A stretch of DNA of 64,000 bases, taken from NCBI GenBank assembly GCA_963556195.1, contig OY744546.1:71979704-72043703 (forward strand), written 5' to 3'. The translations under genes and the position numbers were made by a program. Positions 24,401 to 38,700 of this stretch are shown here, piece by piece (position 1 is the first letter of the stretch; each line of letters starts with the position of its first letter). Source of the DNA: Sepiola atlantica. Its lineage: Eukaryota > Mollusca > Cephalopoda > Sepiida > Sepiolidae. The notes under the pieces were generated by a model. It saw only the letters and a list, made by a program, of their open reading frames with translations. It did no database searches and was not told where the DNA came from.

Positions 24401-27400
24401 ATACAATTACCGATTCTGTTCTAAAATTCCCGATTCCGATACTATTGATTCTGTTCTAAATTCCCGATTCCGATACTATTACCGATTCTGTTCTAAATTC
24501 CCGATTCCGATACTATTACCGATTCTGTTCTAAATTCCTGATTCCGGTACAATTAACGATTCTGATTTGAAAACCTCTAAATATTTAGTTATAGAGTTAT
24601 TGTTATTTATTTTTCTATTTTCGAATTGCCCTAAAAACGCAAGTAATATGTGCATATATTTTCGCAAACGTAAAAAATACACGGGGGGGGGGGGGTTCAT
24701 TCTTTAGTGGTCAACTGGGCCAGGTTTCGTCAGTTGGGGGGGGGGGAGGCGGTTTTTCAGACATTTCCAATGTTATCTATTCCAACAAACAGTTTTTAAA
24801 TTAAAAATTTTTTTTTTTACAGTTTTGCATGCAAACTGGTACACCCATTTTGATAGTTGAATGTTTTGTTTTATGGCATATCCACCCATTTCGGGTTATT
24901 TAATGCCGAATCCGGTCATTTTGGTAAAAGGTTTTATGCTTCAAATTCTTTATATTTTCAAATATTTATTCATGGTGTCTGGTTTGGTTTGGGTTGGTTG
25001 TTTTGTAGAGGAAAAATTTTTTGTTTTTAGCTTTGCAGAACATGATTGAGTTGTACAAAGGAAAAAGAAAAAAAAAAAATAACATCAATGTTTGGTGCAT
25101 TTTAGGTCAGGAAGCCGGTATGTTCAGACAGCCTGATCTAGTAGCACCAGAATTCTTTCTTTTGAAAGTAAATTTTGATCACTATTCTGTGAAAAAAAAA
25201 TTGACATTTTAGATACGGATTTCTCGTTTCTATTTGTCGTCATAAAATAAAACAAACTTCAAACTAGATTTCAGTGTCCGTAATGAAAATGTCAGATTCT
25301 CAAATAGATTTTCAAAACAAAAACTTGCTTCGTAACAAAATGCAGTAAGATTCTAAGAGTCTATGACTATTGAGGTTGCCCAGAAGTTTTGTTACTTTGG
25401 TGATATACCATTGGAGCACAGACCAGTGAGAGTTGAGGATATGTGTTGCATGGAGAGAAATGATATGAGAATGATATGCAGTATATGGAGGTGCATGCAG
25501 AACAGGAGATTTTGTTGGTTTGGTCACATAAAGAATGGATAAGTGTGCTTAGGTTAGTAGATGATGAACAGTTGAGGTAGAAGGGGCAGTTGGTAGAAGA
25601 AGGCAAAGGAATATATAGAAGTAGTAAGGATGGACTTGAGAGAAAGAGGGATAAATAAAGACCTGGACAGAGATAGGTTAGTTCGGAAATCAATTTCTAA
25701 AAGCCATCTAATATATGCTAGCATGTAAAACAGATGTTAAACCGAATATGATAATTAAAGAATGGATGAGAAGGCTCGGGTTAGTAGATGTAGAACAGTT
25801 GAGGTAACAGGATTAGTTGGCAGAATAAGGCCAAGTAAAACATGAGATGTGATAAAGATGGACTTGAGAGAAATAGGGATAGACAAAAACCTGGCCAGAG
25901 AGATAGGTTAGTTTTTGAAGTCAATTTCTAAAAGCCGTCCAACATGTAAAACAGACATTCAACCGAAAATGATGATGAAGATGATAATGAAGAAGATGAT
26001 GATGATGAAGAAGATGAAGAAGATGATGATGATGATGAAGATGATGATGAATATGATAGCGCACCCACGTAAAAAAGTTGTCTATTTAAAAAAATAATAA
26101 AAAGCGTTTTTTTTTTTTCATGACTGTGATCGTAAAGGAATCGCTAAAATTGATTAATTCAATTGTCTCTTCAGTCTGCATGGATTTTATTTAAACCTTC
26201 GTTACTTATGTGATAAGTTTTCTATTTTCGTGCGTGTTTCCTGTACCGCTTACTGCTGCACTGTTCTGCATAATTGCTAAGCAGCGCAGTTTCTCACTTA
26301 TTATTACATCGTATTTCTCAAAATCATGATTTTGACCCACAATTTCTGCAAGTGGTTTCTTTGCACTTTCTGCAAATTCAGCAACCCCTTCATTGTCATT
26401 GAAAAAAATAAATAAATAAATAAATCAATTTAAAAGGCCCCCAAAACAACAATTACATTTTTTTTTTTTAATTAGATTTCTTACATTCAAACTGTCTCTT
26501 GAGATGGGTCGATTTGACATCTATTGAATTGGTTTGTTTACGTACCTGATAAGCTATAAACTCTTACTTTTGGGGTTTGCTTATTCAATGCCAGAACTAA
26601 ATACCTACTGTAGACGATTGCTTGAAGGGGAAAGTGGTGGTGGGGAAGTAGTTGTTAACCCCAACACCGGGTTGCCAGTATAAAAAATAAATAAAATTTT
26701 TAAAAAAATTGGGTGGACATATTGAGAAATTAAAAAATATATACTAGTAGCTTCGATTTTAAAAAAAAAATATATATATTTAAAAATGGCGGCTATTTTG
26801 AAAATACAAAAAGAAAAAAAAATGGTTACCCGGCCTGCCCTCTGCTATGTTGTAGAAAACTGGGTAATCATTTTATGTTATATTCATATAGTAAAGTAAA
26901 CCCCCACTTCAAAGCCCAAATATTTTATTATCTATTTATTTAAATGATGTTGACGAAAAAAAGTAGAATTTTATTTTTATTTTTCCATTGACAGCGTGGG
27001 GGCAACGAGTAAAATTTTACCAAAACTAAAGAAAATTAAATTACAATTTTTATGGACCATTAAAAGTCAATTTCGTTAAAAAAGAAAGAAAGAAGAAAAG
27101 AAATATTAAGTTAAAGGTACATTACAAATAAAAGGTACTTGTAAAGAATGTGTATCCAGAGTACTTCAGTACTTGCCCAGTCAGTCCCGAGTATCGACGA
27201 ACAATGCCGATAATTGCAGAAGCAGTTTCGATTTAACATCCACCTTTTCAACTTTATTTTTTTGGAAGGTCTAACATTTTTTTTAAACCTAACCCTTCGC
27301 ATGCTTAGTGTCGTCGGCCTTTTTACATTATTTTTGCGGCTTTCAAATCGTAAATTGCTTCGGCCATTTCCGGGACTGATTCGTGATTCTCTGCCGATAC

Positions 27401-29719
27401 TCGGGACTGATTCTGTTAATATTGACATTATCCGGATACCATTTCTTAAAAGTACCCAAATACAAATGGATACCCGTCTCTTTATACAAAGTATGACTTA
27501 TTTTTCTGCATTTTTCAGCACACGAAGCAGGAGTCGTACAAGCTGCAATTTCCTTTGTTTTGTCACGATAACCTAGTTTCATTTTTAATGTAATAATAAA
27601 ATCAAAACACATAAACAAAGAGGGCGACAGTCTGGTTCGAACTCAAAACCACAGAGACAAACTCGTTTTTTGTCGTACAACTTATAATAATTGTGGGCTT
27701 TATTTACATTTTAAGATTAATTAATTACTAACTGTGTTTACCCGGCGTTGCCCGGGCGAAGGGGGTTAGAGGGGAAAAAATAATCAAAAATATAGTCTCC
27801 ATTTACTTGCCTCTCTACGAAGGCAGAGTTAGACACAAGGTCGGTTTTTAATGTGGGTAAAGTCCAGCTCCCCAAAAGGGGCACTATGGGTTGGGATAAC
27901 AATTTAAATTATCTCAGTCTAGAAGGATTTCTTCTTCACTGACTGGGGGACAGGACAGATACTATATACTGTCTCCAGCCCGAAGTATTTTTAAATAGGA
28001 TTTTAAAATATTCATTTGAATTTTTCTTAATTTGATTTTTGATTTTCAATAACTATTCGATTCAAAATAAATAATAAAAATAGGTAAACATGTTGTTTCC
28101 CGACCCATGTTATGTTATTATAAATTGTATTTAAAAAAAAAAAGATTATGACATGTTGAACATATTGGTGTTAAAATTAATTTAGTATTACATATGAAAT
28201 AAGAAAACAAAAAACAAACAAAAACACGCACTTTATATAAGTAAATAAGCTGACATACTGGCATATTTCCAATATGGCTGCTTGATTCGCTAGTATGTCG
28301 GCTTATTTACCAAGATACAAATTTTTCCCCGTAATACTAAATTGATTTTAATGCCAATACGTTCAGCATGTCATAATCTTTAAAAAAAATACAATTTATT
28401 AGTTACTGCATATCGCCTTTCCGATAAAATTATCACGCCGGGAAACGACGTGACTACTGTTAGTTGATCTAAAATGTTGGAATGGAGGAAGGTCAAAACG
28501 ACCCGAAAAACAATTGATTTTGACTTTTTGCAAAAAACAAAAGAATGATGTAGTAGTTGAGCGATGTGAGCATAACCAGTCTTGATGCTTTATCTTCGTT
28601 AGCCCAAGAACATCTGCTTTTTCATAAACACACTTCTTTAAACACTCACACGTACCATCAAATGATTTCTGCTCAAGTCTATTCTGTAGGTCTAGAGCAG
28701 TTTTCTCATCCTTCAGCATGGACAGCGAGGACACTTGACGTTGCCGAATCACCTCTTCGGCCTAATTACGAACCTCATGTCTGCACACACCAGACGATGA
28801 TCTGTTCAGCACTCGGCATTCCTTTTGACTCGAACCATACAGACGTCCTATAGATCGTGTCTACGGTTGATGACATTACTTAGATCGTGGATGCACCATG
28901 TGTTCTTATACTTTGGTTTCAAGTGGAAAAACGTGTTAGTTATATCACTAAATCCAGCTCTGAACACATTTGCAGTAAACCGGCTCTTGTCTGAGTGGAC
29001 GCCATGTTTGATATCCACCCTCGCATAGAAATCCCCCATTAAGACAATTTTATAATCTCGTGGAGGATCCTACTAGCTCAGGTGGGCTGTCTAATTTAGG
29101 AGCATAAACAGAAATAAGAGTTGCGTATCGCTGACCAGATAAAAGGCAAGCATAAGGTCATAATGCGATCATTTAGACCACAAGGAAGATTCTCGAGTTT
29201 AGAAACAACCCATTTCTTAAGAGCAAATCCTATGCCATGGTCGTGTCATTTGCCTTCCGGTTTCCCGATTTAGTAATATACATTTTCAGAGCCCTCCTCT
29301 ACACGACTACCCTCCTCCAACAATCTAGTCTCTAACAAGGCTGCTATATCAATGTTGAAACGTAACAATTCTTGTCCAACAAGTGCTGTTCATCTCTCTG
29401 GACGGTCAGAACCATAATGATCAAGTAACGTTCTGACGTTCCAACAAGTCATTGTCAAATTAAATTTCGTATTACTTATTACATTCATCCCGCTAAGCTA
29501 GGCACATAGTTGGTTTCTACATATGACTCATATACACCAAAAGTACTAGCACAGCAACATGATTATAGTAATCAATGCTTGTGTGACACGGCTACTCTCT
29601 AGGTATTGGCGACTATGAACCCGGTTACAGACAAACAGCCAGATGACCAGTAGTCATTTAAACCGCAGGTGTTAGATCGGAATTTTCCTTTTCCTAGATG
29701 CCTGCCTTAACAAATATAT

Positions 29720-29754
<35 letters not shown>

Positions 29755-32700
29755 AAAAAAAATGGAACTAATATTCCAACGTAATGGAAAATGAAAAAAG
29801 AAAAACCAAAAATATTATTTATGTATTCATCAACGTTTCGTCTTTATTTCAAGACTTCCTCATGATTATTGGTCTGAAGAAAGTACAAAGTACAAAATAT
29901 TTGAAACAATGGTAGTAGGAGAAAACCTTAAAGCTTTTCTCCTCCTACTAATAAAGACGAAACGTTGATAAATGCATAAATAATATTTTTGGTTTTCCTT
30001 TTTTCATTTTATATATATATATATATATAACTATTGGTGTTAGCATCATATGTTGTTAAATAATTAAATCATTTCTATTCAAGATCTAATAAAATTACCG
30101 ATTATTAATCGATGATAAAAAAACTTTTCTATGAGCATCTATTTATTTTTTTACTTATTAATGTTTTGACTGCAGTGTTAGGAGTTATTTTAATTGACTA
30201 GACTAATCAACTAATCAACTAATAATTAGTAATTAATTATTAAATGGCTGAGCTGGAAAGAATAGCTACCGTGACAATGGTTCACCCCCCCCCCCCTCCA
30301 CGAAGACCCCGATTTTGTTTGTCCTGGTGGTTTTTATTTTGATATTTATATCTGATTCTGTAAAAATAAGCCGGATTAAAACATCATCGCTAATTGGACT
30401 TAAACTGCAAAAGTAAAGATTAAAAAGGTATTATTTTTAGGGAAAAATAAAGAAAATATAAACAAAATGATTTGGTAAGTTTTACGAGATTTGGGCTAAG
30501 GTGTTCGTTTGGTTTATGTTTATGTTCGTCCATTCATAAACGTTGTCTATCCATCTTTTCTTTTGTCTACCTTTCAACCGGCTTTCTTGCCTTCAACGCA
30601 TATGTTGCATAACCCCTACACTGGAGCGCTTAATGTGACCACACAATCTCAAGACTTTACAATTTGATGACAGAGGATATTGATGGGATGCCAGTGAGTT
30701 TTCGCAACTCTGCGATACTGATGTGATTAGATAGTTTATGATCAGTAATGAAGCGCATGTGGCGGCTTTGGAAAGGGATTAAAAACAACATTGACAGAAG
30801 AAAAAAAAAGATGGAAAGATAACAAAAACGACCCCCGCCCCCTCCCGAAAAAATAAGAACCAACACGAAAGTAAATACACTCCCGGGCAACGCCGGGTAG
30901 TTACAACTAGTAATTAATAAAGAGTAGAAACAAGCAATGTTTGTTGTCAAAAAAGACTTTAAATTGATTTTCATTGAAACCAGCTGACTTGGATTGGAGC
31001 CAGTCAGTCTGCTATATATCATTAGCCAAGAGCAACCACCGACCAATTCTTCACGTGTGCTGTAAAATGCAACATTGCGGATTAAAATCTAAAAAGGCGT
31101 ATAACTCAGTAGAATACAACATTTATGAAATAATCAATATTATGTAATTATTATGCTCCAAAAGTTCAACATAAAATATTTATGTACATATGTTTCAGAA
31201 ATGTTAATAATAATAATAATCTCCTCTTTGGCACAAACAAACAAAAGAAAACAGCCTACCATTTTGTTACAGGTCCAGCTAAATAAATAGTTCTAAGTGT
31301 AGTATCTGTTCTAAGCTAAATTTTCCCACATATTAAGCTTGACCTTGTGTCTCTATGTACTTGCCTCCCCACGAGGGAAGAGTTAGACACAGTCATTTTT
31401 TAATGTGGGGAAATTGGAATTACAATTCTCGCTTCGCTTATTTTGTACTTTAGTCATCACATTCCATGAGTGATGTTTCTGACAAAGGGGGAAGAATTGC
31501 TGTTTTCCGGGCCTGAATCTGTCCACCTAACATTTACCGTTGGTTAGTTTTTGACCTTGAAGTACTAAGTTTCTTTTATGTTGTTTTTTAAAAAAATTTT
31601 TATAGCTCCTTACATCAAATGGATTCATGCCTTGTCTGGAGAAATTTCCATAAAAAAAAAAAAAAAAACCCCAAAAAAAAACCCACATAAAATAAAAATA
31701 CCCATCAACATCCAGAAACAATGTTTTCTTATTTTATACGTTTCTTCATTTTTAATTGTTTGTCATAATTGGATTTCAGAGTCAAATCTTAATATTTTTT
31801 TAAATATAAAACGGTGGATTCACTCTTCAAATTATGTAAAAAAGTTTGATCAAATATTGTTTTAATAAATAATGCAATACAAATGCGAGCAGAAATTATA
31901 AAGAAACATCCTTTCATATTTCAGGAGAATTCCAAATCATCCGAGATATATATATATATATATATATATATGAGTATTAGAAGGCTATCACAATGCAAGA
32001 AATGGAAATATGTCGGCATTGAGAAGTAAGACAAAAACAAGTGATTTTAATTTATATATTTTTTCAAAAACTTGTTTTAATAATATTTTTTTCCTATATA
32101 GCAAATCTTACTTGATTATGCAAGACTTCAACACTGATGTAATGTGTGTGACCGTGTTCCATAATATATTTCGAGGAAGACCTCTTTGTTAAATGGTAGG
32201 TCTTTCAAATATCAAAAAACGTGTGGATGGCAATATACATAAATATAAATGTCTGTGTGTCCGTCCATCTGATCTTTGTATCTTATGTTCACCCAAACCG
32301 CTGGACAGAATTGCTTGATAATTGGCATGTGGACTACTGATCTCTTAGTGAAGGTCATAGGCTATATAAGAAATATAGCACTTCAACGACTTTATTTTCT
32401 TTTCTTTTGCCGAGGTTTGCGCATGAAAGAGAGAGAGGGGTGGTGGAGGAGAGGTGGATTAAAAAAGTAACCTGACTGAGGACGTGCATAAAGAGGGGAA
32501 GTGAGAGAAAGAAAGAGAGGTTTTAAAAGAAAGATATTACATACACGTTTAAAAAAAAACCTTCTATTTTCTTACCCCAGGCAATGCTAGTAGTCCTGCT
32601 AGTCTATTATATAAAGGGACAGTTGTCTGTATGTGCGTGTGCCCAGCTAAAAGTCAGAAACTACACAAGACACATCCACAAAGCTGCCTCGGATAGAATA

Positions 32701-35700
32701 TGGAGACATTTTTTTGTCATATTCATTATTTTGAGAGTTACCAGGAACAAAATTTTTCGGGGGGGGAGGGGTTGTCGATATTTAGAAATATTTTTTTCCT
32801 CATTGGTGTTAAACTTTAACTAAATTACACTTTCTCGGTCTTCGGGCTCCAAGAGATATCTGCAAGATCGACCTCCTGTCTGTCAGCACCAAGTTATTTC
32901 TCTGTCAAACTAATAATTTTAAATCCCTCTTGTATTTCCATCAGATAGGGGGTACAAAAACATTAATGACCCCACAAACTTCTTTAACATCCATCTCGTG
33001 GCAACTTTAGTAAGGCTTCCAGTTGGCCATAAGAACTCTGTCTTGCAAATGCTGGAAGCTGCAGAAGGGGCCATACCAGGAACAAAGATGAAAATGGAAG
33101 AAGACCCTTTCCTAAAAGAGAGCTCTTACCAGAATGTAAGGGAAGGGTCCTGATTTTCGTGCATCCCTCATTATATAGGGCACTAAAACTAACTTTTCCC
33201 CTGAATGTCGGCGGTATCACGTTTTGTGACCAGGATACCAGGGAATTGGCCACATTGAGCAAAGCGTCAGCATCATTTCCTCGGCAGACTTTGAAATCGG
33301 GTGTGACACTGTTTAAGCTAAGTCTATGGTTCTTGACTAGTTTTGAATGAGAGGGGCATGAGGTCTCCAAGTCAGGCGATTCATCTTCGGAGAGATCTCT
33401 TGTCCCTGTGCATGGATGTAGCAGCGATTGAGTAGACACACTTCCTTGTACTGACCAGAGACTTTGATGTCTTGTCAAGATATGGAAATCTCAGAAGGAA
33501 GGGTGTTTTATTGCTTGTGAAATGCACCGTATCTGATGGTCAATCTTGTTCATAGGGATGCAGGGGGCACGCTGGTAGTGGCTAATATTGCTTTGCCAGG
33601 CGGGTTGCTAGCCAGGCTTCCCGCATTCCCGATGATATCACTATATTTTTGTTGTACGTTGGAGACATTGAAGCAGTGACAGAGATGCTCACGCATTATA
33701 AAACGCTTACGGGGGCCAAAATCAATGCAGCAAGTCGATAAGTTTGCGGTTGGGTGTCTGGAGCAGAAATGCTTCACTTTCAGCTACTTTTTACTGGACT
33801 GACGGTCATGTTCGATTCCTCGGCATGTGGTTTGGACCAAATCTCCAGCTTCAGAAGAACTGATTGAGGTACAGTCAAAGGTCGAAGAGTTGGTTAAGAC
33901 TTGGCCTCGAAGAAGACTTTACTAGAAGGGTAGACGCCATGTATGTCTTTCCTCTCATCCTTTACCGACTGATTAAACTTTTTAACTCTATTTTGTTGTC
34001 CATGCCCCCGGGCAACACTGGTAAGCCATAAAATAAATAAAAGTTAAAAAGAAAGAAAACCCTACAACATGTCGCATCATTTAACAGATGTGGTAGGGGG
34101 TGCGGTAATGCAAATATAATCAAATCAAATTAGAAGTGAAAGGAAAGATTTGCAATAATTCGACTCCGAAACAATAACAATCTGTTTCTTTCAGTCACAA
34201 CACAAGGTGTTACACTGTATGTATATACGTCATCCATATAAGTACAACTAAGTAATATGCGTAGTTAACAAAGGTAAAATACAACTAAGTTTTGGGGGGT
34301 TATTTTTTACAAACGAGTCACCACTGATCAAGGCCACTCGAGGATAAGGGTTATTGAGTTTGGACGGGTAAAGTGACCATTTAAGAAGACGGCTCAACAA
34401 GAATTTGTTTACATCGGTAAGCAGCTCCATGGTACTGTGTTTTACAGACGGCAGTTCTATAAAAAGAAAGAAACTTTGCTCATAAAATTTCTGCTTAGTA
34501 CTAGGCACACAAAGGGAGAAAGGGAATTTATTGACAGTGATTGTAGCTAGACGAGTTTTTTTGTTGTGAATGTTTTACAAGAAGGGGCCATTGAGTTGAA
34601 GCTCAGTTGAGCACCTTCCATGAAAATAACGATAGAGCAGAGAAAGACGAGCAACGTCTCTTCTGTGAGAAAGAGGCTGTAGGATGGAGGAGAGGACATC
34701 ACCCACTAAATGGCCAAGTCGGTTTTGTACTCTGTCAAGGCAGAAAAGGGTGCTCTGAGCAGATGTGCCAACAGTACTCCATCTTGAGATGTATTTGACT
34801 CTTATATAGGTCGAGAATTGTGTAAGTTGAGTGAGTTATGTGATGTGTCTATTTATTTGCTTGCTGGATATAAAGTGGATTTTTAATGTGGGGAAAACCC
34901 AATTCCCCAAAAAGGAGCACTCTGGATGGGAAAGAAAAATAAAAACTTGCCTCGGTCTAGGAGGATATTTACTCAGCACATAAAATATACTACACTTTGA
35001 ATTATTTATTTGCTAAAAGAATGGTAATACAACTTTAACAAATTAGGCACAAGGCCATCAAAAGTGTTGGTCGTCGGTCATCGTCTGTCTATCCTACTCT
35101 TAGCTAGATGCATGTTTGACCCATTCGTCCAAACACTTTTTTTAAAAAATTCTTTTATCATCTGTCTATGACTTTTGCTTCAGCAGTCACCAAAATACCA
35201 CATTCAAAATTCTTTTTTTTTTTAACTTAGTACACCCCAAATAAGGCAAGTTGCCACTGTAGACATAAAAGTGCTACAGAGAATTAGGGTGAAAGTTGAG
35301 GGTGTCATCCTAAATTGGGAGCTATGCAGCGAGATTAGTTTTACTGGATGTCAGTACAGTCGGGGAAACAGGGAGCAGGAAACAAGTTTAAAAAGCCGGC
35401 AGCACAAAGAAAGAAGCTATTGGAGTAGAAAACTCTTCTTAGGCATCTGAGGACTTCCACAGTAGATGGATGGGATTTAGCTGATTGTTGGGTTGGTCGG
35501 GTGTATTTACGTCGAGGGGGCACCAGAGCTGCAAGTTCATCAGAGCACCTTTCGTTTGAAGTACTTGTAAAACAAGCACAAAGATGCAACATTGCGGCAA
35601 TGGGAAAGGGACTGGGGCTTAGTGGATAGTGAAGGAACTATTAGATTAGTGACTCTTTTTTGGGGACCTTGTCTTAGAGGGAGAGACTAGTGGATGGCGC

Positions 35701-38700
35701 ACCAGCTCAGATGTGACAACAATACTCCATGCATGAGCAGATGGTGGCTTCGTAGAGATATAGGATATTGCCAGGCATAATAAGTTTTCTAGCACGGTAG
35801 AGGGAGCCCACTTATTTGCAGCATTTGTTCCAATTCATGCTACCTGTGAATGTTAGGCCGAGGAGTTTGAACGTTGGACTCTCAGGTAAGGTGTTATTTA
35901 CCATGGAAAAAAAAATTGGTGCTTGTACAGAGAAGTGTGCGGAAAAGTAGGAATAATGATCGAGTAGAATTTTAATTAAATAATAAATATCAGTAATTAA
36001 TAAAAATCAGTTTCATCGTATTTTGGTGAATGCCATTAATTTATTACTTGTTAATATGACAGACTGAGTTATCTCCTCCTGAATATCGTGTTTTTCGCTC
36101 GAATCAATGGCTGACCCCGATTAAACGATATAACGGATTTTTATTTTTTATCTACTCGATAGTTTTTGCTAATTTTTGGGTGTACAAACTTATTCTTTGC
36201 TTCATACATAAGTATTTCAAAGAGTTTTCTGGAACCGCGATTTTCATATGTACGCTTCTCTGTACAAGCACCGAAAAATTATAGCTTGAGTTTAATCTTC
36301 CTACGGAGGTATAAAAGTGGTGGAATAAAAAAAAATTTTTTTCGGAGAACTAACTTTTTATCTGTCTTGGATCGGGTATTATGATAAATATACAAGTACC
36401 TAAATTCTCAACAGGTTTCAGAACTTTTGAGGATTTGGTTATTTTTTTTTTCACAATGTAACCTTCGACTTCTTCGAGAAATAGTTTGAATAGATGGTTC
36501 CCAAGTTCGAAAAGATGCACCTGAGGAAGGTCTGGGTTACATCAGCCGAAACAAACAACCAAGATGAGAATAGTCGTCCCAAATTATGGTGTAGAAACAG
36601 AATAGTTAACAAAGCCCCACCATCCTCATGTTAAGAACGCGTTATTTAATAATAACGTTATCATCGTTGGGAAAAAATTAAAATAGATGTGAAATATTTC
36701 AAACATCAAGTATCTTTTCCTGGTTGTACCCTGAAGGGGGCCGAGATTTATCTACCTCCCACAGAGTAAAATGTGACACAAGGTCGGAAAGTGGGATTAG
36801 ATAAGTCAGCACCCTAGAGGAAGAGCACTTGTGACAAAGGCAAAGCCTGAGAGGTTGGACCTCCTAGGACTGCACAGCCCGGCGTCATCAAGCCCCGAAG
36901 GCCAAGACGATATCGGTCTATAGGGTGTAGTATCCATCGGAACAGATACTACACTTTCAGCCAAGGCAGCAGGCTGGAGGGGAAAGGTTGCTAAAAATCA
37001 ATGCCCTCAGCGACCCACCCATTAATATGTTTTATGTCGAGCTGAAAGACCTCCGCAAGAGACTGGCAGAACCTAAATTTATATGGTAGTAAAAACATGT
37101 GCCACCCTATTTTAGACTCGTCCACTTCGCTCCAGGTGGTAAGGCACTTTTATTTCACATTAGAAACCCATTCTTAATATGAGAAAGAAGGGGAGGGAGG
37201 TTGTTAACTATTCTGTACTCAGTACGTACTTAATTACATATTAAGGTGTTTCTACAGAATTTGAACCGAACTAAAACCGACTTTAGCAGAGTTAGGTAAA
37301 GGAATAAAAAAAAAAACAGTTCGGTTCAACGTCGTACATTGTTTACTAATACATACTTACGCGCGCATACATTTGCGGCAGCACTTTTACCCCCAGCCCA
37401 GCTGCTCACCGCCTCCCAGCCCCCGGCACCAGTATTTTGGCTCACGTGACTCAATCGTAGTCACTTATAAACAGAATATTCTTCGTTATTAACACTTAGC
37501 ATATATCCCCCCAATACATTTTTTTTGTTTTATTAATTATTTACCTTACGAAAAAGAATGAAGATTGATGGATTTTTGCCCACCGGCGCCAGCATTTGGC
37601 AAAAATCTATCAATCTTCATTCTATTTAGTAAGGTAAATAATTAATAAACAAAAAAAAATGTATTGGGGGTGGGATACATGCTAATTGTTAATACGGAAG
37701 ACTATTCTGTTCATAAGTGACTACGATTGAGTCACGTGAGCCAAAATACTGGCGCTAGGGGTTGGGCGGCGGTGGGCGGCCAGGGCTGGGGGTAAAAGTG
37801 CCACCCTACATTTGTTATTGCGGTAAAATTGCAGTATAGTTAACAGTCGAGAAATCTCAAAGAAAGAAAAAGAAATAATTTATAGCAAACGAAGTAGAAT
37901 TAAATTCTCTATCGATCCGTGCTGTTTTTGGTTTAGCATTTTATTTCTATGATTGGGTGTCTTATAGAAACACAAAAAAAACCCAAAACAACAATATGAC
38001 GACTGAAGTATTGGCTTTATCTCGCTAAACTTAGGCGATTAAGTGAGGTTTTGACGAGAGTTTTTGTTTGGTAGAAAGAAGGGCTTGTCACGCGGACTTA
38101 GGGTTTGTGGTAAGGTATAATTTATTTTTATTTTACTATTTTAAATTCATGCTGAAAACAGCATGAATTTAACCGAAATAAGGCCTCACGTGGTCAGCTA
38201 TTTTGATTTTAGTGTGACGATAAGACACCCGAACATCGAAAAAAAAAATTCTGAAATAAAAAACAAACAAATTTAGTTACAGTTAAATGTATACAAGTCG
38301 GTAGATAATCAAATTCGGTGCTTCTAAAGAATTTGAACAGAACCAAACGAACTTTTGTTGAACTAAACTTAGGTTAGAGATGGCCGCCCGTCCGTGGTTA
38401 GGTTTAAAAAAAAACACACACACAAAAAACAGTTCCGTTCAAATTCTGTAGAAGTATTATTATTTATTTTTTTACGATTTATCGACTTAACTATTCTGCA
38501 ATTGGTAAACTTATCGTTTCCCAACCAAAATGTCGGACAATAAATCGTCTGCAGTTTTCCGACCTCACAAATGGTTTTTTTGAGATGAGGATTAATAATT
38601 TGCATAATTTGGATTATTCGGACTACTGTTCTCATCTTGAGTGTTATTCTCAGTGAGGATAAATTGTTTTGGACTAATTTAAAATTTACCATAAATTATT

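Noticed and set aside
24320..24550. CRISPR-like regularly spaced repeats
   Set aside because: The units are contiguous ~37-bp tandem copies of repeat R-C with no unique spacers, in a eukaryotic context.
32984..33478. 164-codon minus-strand frame
   Set aside because: It is antisense to the I/Nimbus-like LINE remnant region and has no recognisable domain.
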